The notes under the pieces are model-generated. The model saw only the letters and a program-made list of their open reading frames with translations. It ran no database searches and was not told where the DNA came from. The translations under genes and the position numbers were made by a program. This document shows positions 37,086 to 47,941 of a DNA stretch of 64,000 nucleotides, piece by piece (position 1 is the stretch's first letter; the number at the start of each line of letters is the position of its first letter). This DNA comes from Viscum album (Eukaryota; Streptophyta; Magnoliopsida; Santalales; Viscaceae): NCBI GenBank assembly GCA_963277665.1, contig OY728136.1, forward strand, positions 1,971,968,576 through 1,972,032,575, read 5' to 3'.

Positions 37086-37140
37086 GAAGATATGAAAGAA
37101 ATTAAAAAAAATAAATCTTATAAAATCTCTGGGTGTAACA

Positions 37141-37153
37141 TTCTACACCCCTT
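37141..37153 (-). promoter_or_regulatory. Polypurine tract of element C
   Basis: The minus strand reads AAGGGGTGTAGAA immediately before the 3' LTR start (TGTTACACCC), preceded by CGAAATTCATTTT as in related elements. Confidence 0.75.
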
Positions 37154-37827
37154 AAAATGAATTTCGCCCATGAAATTCGTCGGGGTTATAAATGGTTTAC
37201 TAATCGAAAGATTATTTAAAAGAATCCCACATCGTATAATGGATTACCAGAACTTATATTCAAAAACTAAAGTATGAAACATAACAGTTACCCAAATTTA
37301 TTAATCACTGGGTTTCCACATAGGAGAACATAGGTGAAAATATGGATATGGGAGAGAAATCTAACCATCATGTTCTGATGGAGGGTGGAAGAGAACATGG
37401 CTATGAAAAATCCATCAATCAAAAAGCCATATATTTGTGATGATCTAAGGTACCATCTGATTCATCGGATATAAGGGCACCAGGAAAACATTTTTGGTTT
37501 TCAAGATCATTTCCCTAAAGTTGAAGAAATTGGAATTAGAAGAAATACTTTCGTGATTTTGGTACAGTCTCACTGTTGGTCGTTCCTTGGACAATTTCCA
37601 CTTTATCTTTTAACGAAATGAAATTGAACTTTTCATTTGTGAAGTGTTAGAAGATCTTGTGATATAATGATGGGTCATTCCATCTGTCTCAAACAAATGG
37701 TTAGAAAATGTTATGAAAAATACATAAGTCCATCTATAGTGAGATTAATCATATATGGTTCCTAAAATGGACTTATACTTTATATATCATACTTCTTAAT
37801 ACAATAAAACTAGTTTCTACAAAACAT
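37154..37827 (-). other. Non-coding interior of element C, part 1
   Basis: No convincing pol similarity on either strand. It sits where RT-integrase would be in an autonomous relative, so pol has been lost or was never part of this lineage. Confidence 0.55.
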
Positions 37828-37974
37828 GGACTTCATGTAGGCCAGTGGTAGGTGATAAAGGCATGTCGCACTTCAGTTTTGGGTTCAATTCCCACAGCCT
37901 TGTCTGACGCAATGGGTTGTCGCATGTCCTATAGGTTGTCATTTTTCTAAAACTATATTATTATAACAATCCAT
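37828..37974 (+). repeat. tRNA-like (SINE-like) block antisense in element C
   Basis: Contains AGTGGTAGGTGATAAAGG (A-box-like) and a Pol III B box GGTTCAATTCC (37882-37892) in a GGG...CCCAC context. Over 147 bp it aligns with the minus strand of 27124-27270 in A/B, including flanks such as GTTGTC...TTTTCTAAAACTATAT. In both elements it is antisense to the host element. Confidence 0.6.
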
Positions 37975-38599
37975 AAATAATATCAAAAAAAAAATCTAGC
38001 CTTAAACAATTATATCTGATGTCCAACTTAATCCATTCCAACCTTTAAGCTTATCGAAAATACTTCTGTCAAATCTCATAGTGTAAGGAAAATTATTACT
38101 TGAGAGGAAACATAACAAGTACGTGAATATCATCATTTATCCCCCATATAAGATATATCTTGATGGTCACATTTCACACATGTGAATACCTTAATCGTGT
38201 ATTCTCTTGAAAAATGAATACCCATTGAATCTTAGTGAAAACATGAATGCGGTCAAAATTTACCTCATTCCACATATAAAAATCCAAAAATTCTCTATAC
38301 TCAAACCATGATATAACGTTTTTCCTTATATCAGTCATTAGGTCATTAATACTGTCAATCTTTTCATTTTCTCCTTATCCATTCATTATGTGCATATCAT
38401 CAACATTCCAAAAATATCTGAATAACCTTTCATGGTTACTAGTACCATTCACAATATACTTTCAAATACTTTAGGAAAAAATAGTGTAACAATCCTTAGA
38501 TGTTTCTTAATTCTATAGGACCATTAAATTTCCTATACAACAGAACTCTTCATAAACATAAAATCATTCCACTAGCTTCTTAAACCATTGACCAAGCTT
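37975..38599 (-). other. Non-coding interior of element C, part 2
   Basis: AT-rich. The part next to the tRNA-like block aligns loosely with element A/B's interior. No coding similarity seen. Confidence 0.5.
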
Positions 38600-39149
38600 C
38601 AACACTTCTTTCATCTCATATATAATTTCTAGTCTCTTCATCATCATCCACATAAATACTACCCATATGACCATTCTGATTATCTTCATGAGATTTTTCC
38701 TTAGGGAATTGGTTTACATAATTCCCATACATTCCACATTTAAAACATCTAATCATTTTTGATGTCGTAGCAATACCATTATCCTTATTCATGGTGTTAA
38801 CTGAACCTTTTCCTTTGAACTTACTGGATTTGTGTCCTTCTTTTCCGTACCCAAAGCATCTTCTAGTTCCTTTGAAACATTCTCCTTGATGCCTATTCCC
38901 ACATGATTTACATTAGAGAAATTGAACATTCCTTCCTCTATGATCATCATGAAACTCCATCTTTTTCTTATTAGCTGAGTCGGGAAACTTACCAAAGTTT
39001 AGATAATTGATCATATTTTGAGATTGCTGATTAGGAATAATAACGATATGTGGACCTATAGATTCAATTCCATTCAGTTTCTCATGAAGAATATCATTCC
39101 ATTGTCCATCATATCCTCCATTATCGTGAATCATCTCATTCATAGCCAT
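38600..39149 (-). pseudogene. Gag remnant with zinc knuckles (element C)
   Basis: An ATG at 39149 (MAMNEMIHDN...) opens a frame that runs 78 codons to a TAA. In the same frame directly after it come CKSCGNRHQGEC (a complete CxxCxxxxHxxxxC knuckle), then CFGYGKEGHKSSKF, a second knuckle with Cys-to-Tyr and Cys-to-Phe changes, and further on CFKCGMYGN. These are the tandem knuckles of plant chromovirus gag. The TAA could be a mutated CAA. It lies 250 bp from the PBS, as gag should. No protease follows. Confidence 0.75.
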
Positions 39150-39396
39150 TATCTAAAACCCTAAAAAGAATAGTATGAGTAGAAAAAATCATGCTAGGGG
39201 AAAAAAGATAATAAAGAGGGAGTAACTACAATATCTAACATCTTAGTTTTAATTCTAAGATCGTTACTGTAATTCTAGTACTATAACCTATACTTATACT
39301 TAACCTTAGGGACATCCCTAGACATACCTTAGAAATATCTCTAGGGATCTCGCTAAATTTTTCGCATCCTAGCTTCCAATGGTTAACTAAACCTTT

Positions 39397-39408
39397 CCTC
39401 TGATACCA
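39397..39408 (-). promoter_or_regulatory. tRNA-Met primer-binding site, element C
   Basis: The minus strand reads TGGTATCAGAGG, matching the initiator Met tRNA complement over 11 bases, with the usual two-base gap to the LTR edge at 39411. It establishes that the element is on the minus strand and that 39411-44169 is the 5' LTR. Confidence 0.9.
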
Positions 39409-41020
39409 ACTGTAGATACCCGAAGCTTGACATACATGGACAATACAATACTTTGGTTGAATAATTAATATATAACAAAAACCAAAACTCAAGGATCGTA
39501 ATAGTTTAGTGTCTTTGGGAACTCGGAATATAATCTTCTAATCTTGGTGAAAGATCTTCAACAACTCCTATAAAGAACTTCCCCTTTTGATTTCTTACCT
39601 AAAACCATTCTTGAAACCCTAGAGAAAAGAAAACATATAAAGGGTGATCTCAGATTCTCATTAAGGGTAAGCATGGAGAAAATAAAACAAACCATATACC
39701 ATTGAACTTAAAAACATGAACATAATGTTTAAACATCAAAATATTGAGTAATGACATAAATCTTGGAAGTGCGTAAGGCATGTATCATAATGGAACATCA
39801 ATCTTGATAAAATATCATGGGAATAAAACAGGTAATTGTGGAAACCATTCATCACTTGTAATGATTTCCATAGTTTCCAATGCATTGTTTCCAAGACCAT
39901 CTTAGTGGACAAAGTCCCTTTCTGAATCGAGTTCACTCCTCGTTCCAATCCTGTTTCACTGAACCAGATTAACTTTCCATTCCAGACATTCCTATCTCAT
40001 GAGATATAAATCTTTACCCAATGCATTGGAGGGAGATTTAGGTCCCACCCATCTCATAATGAAATCATTCTTACTTGTGCCACAAAATAAACATCAATCA
40101 TTCATAATAACCCAACGAAAAAATGGGTTTCATAAACATCATCCCATCATCACATAATACAAATAAAATAAATGGATATCATTTAATAATAAGAAATGTG
40201 AACCCATGTAAATCATAGATACATGATACTTGAAACATAAACATATGAAATAATGTCATCTTAGATGAAAAATGGTTTTGATAAAACACTTGAAATGAAT
40301 TCTTGAGGAAAATATCCTTTCTTCTTCAAAATCATTTTCTTTTCACAAAACGTCATGAAATTTTAAAAGAAAAGGAATTTTTTTGAAAATATTCATGAAA
40401 TATTTTGGAGGAAGCTCCATGAAAATAATTCTTTATAAAATCGTAAAAATTATTTCATGCCGTATACGTTAAAAAAACATTCTTCTCGTACTTTTTTCGG
40501 AAAATTCAAAAAGTACCTTGCATGGTAAATAAAAGAAAGATTCCTTCCATACCATGGGGTAAAAGTCAAAAAGCTAAAAAGGACATTAAACATACATGAA
40601 AACAATTTTATAAAACATGGACATGGATTATAGTAATAACCCCAGCAAATACTTATGAATAAGCAATCTCGGATAAAAATGAGATTTCAAAAAATATCTC
40701 TTACCTTATGTCCGATATGCTTCGTATGTATCCGATCCTCCTGTATAATGATTTAAATAATGTCATAGAGTTATTACATAATCATATTAATTGTTATTAT
40801 ATCATATATGGTTCACTTATGTAGTTATATTACCTGTTCATTTTTCAATTCCATGTTAAAGTAGCGTTTTGGGTAAAAACATTTGGACATGTTGTTCTTG
40901 ATATTATTATTACTTATATCATGATTTACTTACTACAAAAATGTAAAACATGATTTATATATCACATATATTCAGTATATATATATATATATAATAGATA
41001 GATAATTGAAATGAAACACA

Positions 41021-41059
41021 CCGTTCATGGAGACGGTAGGCTGTACATACGCATGAATG
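41021..41059 (-). other. LTR hairpin module 1 (element C, 5' LTR)
   Basis: Arms CCGTTCATG and CATGAATG around GAGACGGTAGGCTGTACATACG. Counterpart of 33993-34032. Confidence 0.65.
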
Positions 41060-41216
41060 ATGTTTTCCTTTCCTTATTGACTTGAACGGAAGTAAGTAGA
41101 TGACATATATATATATATAAATAAATCCAGTAGCTTTATAATGTCATATATTTCATTATTATTTCTTATATATACTTTATAACCATTCTTTAACGGTTAA
41201 CATGAGGAATGAATCT

Positions 41217-41261
41217 CATCGAGTCGTGGAGACGGTAGTCCGTACGTACGCACGAGCGATG
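41217..41261 (-). other. LTR hairpin module 2 (element C, 5' LTR)
   Basis: CATCGAGTCGTG and CACGAGCGATG pair with one bulge around GAGACGGTAGTCCGTACGTACG. The inner ACGG-TAGT-CCGT is intact and is followed by the self-complementary ACGTACGT. Confidence 0.7.
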
Positions 41262-41403
41262 ATATCATTCCCATAATTATTGAATTGAATTGGAGTGGAT
41301 GATACAATATATAATAATCAGTATGATGTTATAATAACTATGTATAGTTATTATTTACACCATTATACCCATCCAAGTAAGGTGGTGTTGGAAAAACAGA
41401 TTA

Positions 41404-41448
41404 CACCACGACATGAAGACGGTATTCCGTACGTACGCACGCGCGGTG
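41404..41448 (-). other. LTR hairpin module 3 (element C, 5' LTR)
   Basis: CACCACGACATG and CACGCGCGGTG around AAGACGGTATTCCGTACGTACG. Better paired than its partner at 34381-34425. Confidence 0.6.
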
Positions 41449-41783
41449 ATTTTTTTTCCGTAGGATGGATAGAAGGTGAAATGGGGTTGTATCATATTTA
41501 TAATAACATATCAGTATATTAGGGATACTGATTTTATTACTTAATAATGAAACCTCTAAGGAAGAGGATGTATGAGAAGAAAGAAACTTGAATGAATCGG
41601 TAGAAGGTATTACCTCTTTCTCGAAGTGCCTCCTTTGAACTTCCTATTATGGCACTAAAGTTGGTCTTTTGAGAAGACCAGTACCTCTATAAGGTTTCTA
41701 GGGATATGGGGAAGTGAAATAGGAAGAGTTCGGCCGAGATTCAAGGCTCAAAATGTTATGAGGATGAGAGGGAGAAGGTTTCC

Positions 41784-41791
41784 TTTTATAA
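41784..41791 (-). promoter_or_regulatory. LTR core promoter TATA box (element C, 5' LTR)
   Basis: The minus strand reads CTCCTCCCTTATAAAAGGA, same as the partner LTR. In the 5' LTR it would drive genomic RNA synthesis, placing U3 at about 44169-41780. Confidence 0.75.
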
Positions 41792-43828
41792 GGGAGGAGA
41801 GGGGCACCATTGGAATTATAAAAAATTTTAATTTATAATAAATTCCAACCCCACTTAAAAAAATACAAAAATGACTCATATTCGAATATTAGAAGATATA
41901 GGGTTGTAATCTCATCAACCAATAAAATTTAGACAAGTTGGGAATTTATTTTTAACATTATCAACTTGATTTATCCTTATATAATCTATTAAATTTTATT
42001 TGTGGTAATAAGATTCTAAATATTAAATTGTTATAAATAATTACTTATGTGCAGTGAGTTATCCATAATTAGATAATTTATGACATTTTAGACTATATAA
42101 ATTTCAATTTATAATTTTTAAACATTTTTATGATTTTTAAACAATTTAATAATATGTTATTTTTATAAAATAACAATAGTTTCAATTTTGAAACTATTCA
42201 TTTATTTGAATGTAAATAAAATACACACAGAGGATGTATTCAATCTAAAATATTTAATAGGTTCCAAAAATGTAATATTAATCTAGAAAATTAGTGGAGA
42301 ACATTAAATAGTTCGTATAATATTTATTTTACTATTTGTAAAACCATTTATTTGATATTTCTCTTAATAAAATAATTACTAAAACATTTTTGTATAATTA
42401 TTAAATATACTTATTTGTTGCATAAAAATTACAAACAAAATTCTAGGACGAATATAAATATTATATCTTTCATAATAATACATTTAGTCAGATTGATCTT
42501 CTAAAAAACAAAAATTATAAAATGTTATATGTATTAAATTATGAAGGTGACAACTTTGACATCATAAAAAATAAAATAAAATAAGTGTCATAATAACTTT
42601 TATAAGACTCCAAGAGGTCATTTATTCGGTCATTGGATGATTATGGTGTATATATACACTACAAATAAGATTTGGTAATTTTTGTGGGCCCTTTAATATG
42701 TATTACTATTTCAATAAAAACAATATTATTGATTTTCTTACTAAATAAATAATTTCTGCATCATTAATGTATAAGGTAATAAGGTAATTAAATAACTCTT
42801 AAAAAATTACAAATAAATTACCATGACAAAGAAAAACATTTTAGCTTTCAAATGAGCTTTTATAACCGAAATTATATTCTATATAACCTTATATTAAAAA
42901 TACTTTATTTATTATTGTATGAATGAGACATATTTCACTTTCCTTTAAATAAAATAAACTAATGGTCTTAATCTCCTACAAGTGGGTCCTAATGGATTAC
43001 ATTTCTACCCAAATATGACTTAGGACAAAATATAATCATCCAATTGTATTAAGACAAGTGTTAGGGTAATTTTATAATATTATATTTACCCTTAATTACT
43101 CGTTTTACCTTTTACAAGGGTAAATAAAATTTACCGTAGTTACTATTCATAATGCCCAAAAATAAAAAGTAATATATTAATATAATTTAGAACCACTGAT
43201 TCAAAATATGGAATCCATTTTTCCAAAAATCAATACACATAAGTTTCAGAAATTAAATTAAAATTAATCTCTTTGTTGAAAGAAAACGAGTTTTTGTTTA
43301 AAACATTGCAAAAGATTTAATTGATTTAAACTATAAATTCAATGTAAAATCAATGAAAATGACATACATTATATTTAATAGTAAAAATGTATTCTATTTA
43401 TACTTTAAAACCATTCAATATTATAATTTAACCACTTAATTATTAAGATGAAAAAAGTTTTTTTTAATTAAAATATAGCATGTTTTTTACTATTTATTAA
43501 AATATGAAAGTAATCAGAATAATACAAAAAATTTGTCAAAGGTAAAATTTTATATCCTGATTCCGAAGTATAATTTTATTTTGAAAATTGAACTTATAAA
43601 CTTTTCAAGAACTAGATTTAATTTTGTTGCACCATCAAAAGGAGACAAAACTGCATTTTTTGAAAAATACTTATTTTACCCAAAAAATTTATTTTATTCT
43701 CATACCATGTTCTAGGAAATGTGTAAGATTAATAATAATGTTATAAAATTAAAAATTTAGTTAATACTATTCATAACGGCTAGTTCATAACAATATTATA
43801 ACGATATATTGTTGTGTAGTGAAACCCG

Positions 43829-44112
43829 ATATTGCGTACAACACACGCTATCGAAGAAGGTCGTGATTGCGTGTAATGCAAGCCAAGTCAGGGTTGCATG
43901 TAGTGCAAGATTTCTTTGTTGTTTTGTATAAAAGAATACAACCGTATTTCATTTATACATTGAATATATATACATAGGCACACACACATATATATTCACT
44001 CAATGTTTAGAACTTGAAATTGTGTGTAACACGATCCAAGAATAGTGTTGCATATACTGAAAACTAATACGGTGTTGCGTATAGTACAAGATAATCTTGG
44101 TGTAGTGTACAA
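43829..44112 (-). repeat. U3 subrepeats of TTGCGTATAGTGCAAG type (5' LTR of C)
   Basis: Same array as 36804-37085, with substitutions. Between units there is an AT-rich insert near 43960-44000 that differs in length from the partner, so this is a locally unstable part of the LTR. Confidence 0.7.
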
Positions 44113-44169
44113 CAGAAGATATGATAGAAATTAAAAAGAATATAACTTATAAAATCTCGGGGTGTTACA

Positions 44170-44697
44170 AATATACTGTGATGTAAATATAAAATGTGAC
44201 TCCCAATGTAGTTGTGACAGATACAATGTATGTATGTTATGAATGCCATTAGTTACCATTATGATTTAGGTTTTCTGTGTGTTATTCATAAATACAATGA
44301 TTTTAAAAGGTAGGTTATGATTGAAATGTATTGGTTTCTTTGAATTTTATTTATTGATGGGATAATTTTTTCCATCCTTATTTTATAACACTTATTGAAC
44401 TTTTTGTGCTAATCCTAATTTTTTGAATTGTTTTTCAGAAGACATAAAGTGGTATAGGGTCCAGGATGTGATTAAGGAATAGTAATGATGTCTAAAAAAT
44501 GGAACTAGACATATAACTTTTTAAGAGATTATATTTTATAGAAAATGGATACTGAGTAGTTGTTTCTATATGTAATATTCATGTTGAAATATAATAGTTA
44601 TTTCCTAATTCTATAAAACTATAATCCTAAAAAGATCCTAAATGTGAATTTTTTATTTAATTCAAGATTATGTAATGTTTAAGGACAGGTCCTTAAG
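44170..44697 (+). repeat. Right LTR of element A/B, second part
   Basis: Begins with the right copy of the target duplication (AATAT, 44170-44174) and continues colinear with 25332-25861 in the left LTR (for example TTTTATAAC then ACTTATTGA near 44390, and TATGTAATGTTT near 44670). The exact end is within a few bases because the terminal nucleotides have diverged. Confidence 0.8.
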
Positions 44698-45899
44698 TAC
44701 TAATTTTTAGTAGTAAAACCTTACACTCCCATGACAGATATCTTCATATGTTTTATATTTCTTCAGTCTACACATTTATTGTTTTTGTTGATTTTTTTTC
44801 AAAATTCTAACGTAGAAACAATCAAACAATCATCACTCAACCCCAGTTTGAACACATCCTAAAATAAATTGAAATAAATATAACAAGATTAATGGTTGAT
44901 GTTTATTGGTTTTTAACCATACCAATAGACAACATATATCTTTTGTTTTCATTATTTTTATTTTTTAAGAGCATACAAGAGTCAGATAATAGGATCACAC
45001 ACATAGATCAATCTTGTACATTAATGAAAATGAATAAATAAGAAAAAAAATTTTATGATAATATTTTAGTAAAAGTTAAAAAAATTGACCTAACATACAT
45101 TTAATTTTTATTTAGTAATAAAAACTCATACGTCATGGTTTATAGAAGACATTTAAAGATATATTAAGTTACACAATTTTATCATAAACTAATCAGACAA
45201 TGTATCCCAATTTTTCCAAATACATCAAATTTATAGAATAATCTATATCATAAAAACTCATACTTCTTGAAACAATCTCACCTCAATCTTAATATCATGA
45301 TAAAAGACACATTCTATCATTGAAACAATTTACTTTTAAAAAATCATAAAACAACATGATATTGGGAAATTACTAAGGTATTTTGAATAATTTCCACCAT
45401 TATGTGAACATAGAAAATGTTTTAATTAACAAAACAGTTAGGGATAAGGTTAAAATATAATGAAGAAATTGAATATGAGATTATTTAAGAATGAAAATAA
45501 AAATCCCAATGAACATTGGAAGGTGTGGAAAAGTTAATGTTTTAGGAAATAAGTGAAAAATAGAAGAAAGATGAAAGATGATAAATATAATAATAAACTC
45601 AAGAATGTATCAACCCCCCTTAATTTATAATGTGAAGATTCATAAATTTATGAAAATATAATATGGTGTTGAAGGATAAAACGTGGTAGTTCTCAATGCA
45701 ATGTTGATTAATGATTATGGAGTTCCTATAAATCATACTCCAAAATGGCCTCTTTTTAAAGTGTTTTAGAAAATATCTGTTTAAAATGAATGTTTTATTG
45801 TATTGTCATTCTGATCCAGTATAACACCACATTGATATATATTAGTTATTGTATAGGGTCTAAAGCAACATTAATGATGAATATCTAAATATAGATTTA
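44698..45899. other. AT-rich sequence, possibly the 3' part of the Athila-like element
   Basis: It follows the integrase remnant on the minus strand, where an Athila-type element would carry its long 3' non-coding or env-like region. I could not recognise an LTR, purine tract or coding similarity. Confidence 0.3.
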
Positions 45900-47941
45900 G
45901 TCATGAATCTTAAAGGATGAAATTCCTTCCAATTTGTAATTGCTGATTTAGGATGATGTGATCATTGAAAGCCTTGGTTATCTCATTATAAATCTGGGAG
46001 TTCACGTATGAGTCACATCCTAATTCATCCAACTAAAAAAATCTATAACTTAACATACACAACTTCACCATATGGGTTAATATTCAATTTTCTAATAGCC
46101 CAATATTCATAGTTCTCTATCTTTATAGGTAGGTGAAGTTCATTTCCATACACAAATCAATAATGTGACATTATTATTGTGGTTTTAAAATTAGTAAGGT
46201 ACCCCCAAAGTGCATCATCCATGTGTAAATTACAATCTTTCCTATTTTTGTGTACATATTTTTTAAATATTTTCTTAACATCCTAATTTGATATTTCTAA
46301 TTATCTATTAGTTTAGGGGTGATATGCGGTGGTGACTTAATGAACTACTACATAATTATAATGATGGTTTTCATGTAGTGATTTAAAAAAATGTGAACCC
46401 AGACCAATAATGATGAATCATGGAAAATCAAACCCATGAGAAATCTGGGACCTCTCAAAATCCAAAACCACTCTTGATTTATCGGTCCGGGTTTCCTCTT
46501 TTTACTCCCATTTAGTGATATAGTCAAAATCTAGTAACATTTATATGAAGCCAAATGAATTTCGAAATTTACCAATATATCCAATTCCCCAGGAATAGAT
46601 TATTACACCATATAACATGGGTTGTTGGAGAATTTCATTTTTTCATGGTTATATTCTCTATAAATTGAGATCGTGTGAATTAAATACATAAATTATGGGA
46701 AAATATATACAATTTTTGATTATGAAGTCATAAATAATGGAACATTAGAGCATTTAGTTGGGATCCAATGTGGCCCCAATAAGAGAAATTATGGTAGCAA
46801 CTCAAAAAATAGGTGAACTCATGTTCAAGGATACACCGACGAAAAATGTTGCCACTAAAAATTATCTAAAAATAGGTTTTATACCAAATATACCAACAAT
46901 AAACATGCTTAAATATCTGGGAAAATTATGTCCTAATATCTATTGTAATCAATGATTCTACTAGAAAATTTTCAATGGCAGCATACCAAGTGCTAAGGTC
47001 CACAAAATTACAAAGGTTCTCAAAAGGAATGAATTTTAAAATGGGGAGGGAGGAGTTTACATGGTGCTATAAGGACGGGGAAATCTGACTTATGTAGTAT
47101 GATACCACATTTTCCAAATCAATATTATCTTGGTATTCGAGGTCAAACTCTACAAGGAGGAAAATCTGTCATATGAGATGGGGCGTAACTTTATCATTCA
47201 TAAGGATAAATTGGAGGAAAACAGGGTAAAAAAACTCATTTAATTTTACCCAAAAAGATATAAAATTAATTTTCTAATGAAAACACAATTGAGAGAAATT
47301 TTTTACTGTGGATATATAAATTTCATTGTCATTGTCAGGGGTATGAAAGGAAAATGCAATAAAATAAGGTGACATCTCAACCCTTTGTGATAAAACTATC
47401 ATGTGAGTAAAGTCATATTCATCAAACATAAGTGTGACGGGGGGATACTACCATGGTCGTTGTATGATGGGAGGTGACGTGACATTCCATATAGTGAATT
47501 GAATTAAACTTCATAGTTTTTATCAAACAAAAACATATAATCTTTAATTAATAATAAGAAAAAGGAAATTTATATCTTACTATTGTCTATAATGAATTGG
47601 TGGTGAAAACCAAATAGAGAAAACAATCATCACAACTCATGAATACATTTTGGATACAAATGGGATGAAATTAATTAAATTATTCATTTATCCCATTAAA
47701 TTTATTTAATTACAATATCATGACTAGGAACAATCCCACACAAAAAAATAAAATAGGATTTCTTGTAATTTAATATGAGATCATTATCAATTCAATGGGG
47801 GAGGAGAAAACATAATTGGGACAAAAAGATATCAATGTAAGTTCCATAAACTATGAAATCATCCATAAATACATTCATAAAATTTTCACGGTGCTCATAA
47901 ATTATTGTCGACAAACATCATTGAAATGAATTATAAGTATT

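Larger units (their letters stand above)
32385..37140 (-). repeat. 3' LTR of element C
   Basis: In plus coordinates it starts TGTTGAGACCC and ends GGGTGTAACA. Reading on the minus strand from 37140: a block of TTGCGTATAGTGCAAG-type subrepeats (37085-36804), AT-rich U3, a TATA box near 34765, three hairpin modules (34425-33993), a GGTAAGG donor-like motif near 33680, the CAGTAAGG..GGTGAGCTCA-type segment near 32640-32610, and the end at 32385. A 94-codon frame at 33681-33965 lies inside and is taken as chance. Confidence 0.92.
32385..44169 (-). mobile_element. Element C: gag-only Ty3/gypsy with 4.76-kb LTRs, nested in LTR B
   Basis: LTRs at 32385-37140 (4756 bp) and 39411-44169 (4759 bp) are colinear along their full length and differ at roughly one base in ten by eye in the first 300 bp. 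The interior is only 2270 bp. Minus-strand order: 5' LTR (39411-44169), PBS (39397-39408), gag (39149-~38600), non-coding sequence with a tRNA-like block, purine tract, 3' LTR. There is no protease, RT, RNase H or integrase, so it would need proteins from an autonomous relative. A 5-bp target duplication and the empty site in the sister LTR of A/B define its ends. Confidence 0.92.
39411..44169 (-). repeat. 5' LTR of element C
   Basis: Plus-strand start TGTAGATACCC, end GGGGTGTTACA. It is the full-length partner of 32385-37140 with the same internal order: TATA box near 41787, hairpin modules at 41021-41059, 41217-41261 and 41404-41448, subrepeats at 43829-44112. As the 5' LTR it would hold the active promoter. 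Confidence 0.92.
21181..44697 (+). mobile_element. Element A/B: old non-autonomous gag-only Ty3/gypsy, split by element C
   Basis: Left LTR 21181-25861 (~4681 bp), PBS 25863-25882, interior with a gag remnant but no pol to 28228, purine tract, right LTR 28229-32384 plus 44175-44697. Without the nested element and its target duplication the right LTR is ~4679 bp, matching the left one. The two LTRs differ much more by eye than those of the nested element C, consistent with an older insertion. With ~4.7-kb LTRs and ~2.4 kb of interior, it fits the large non-autonomous TR-GAG/LARD type. Its outer target duplication is not clear. Confidence 0.85.
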
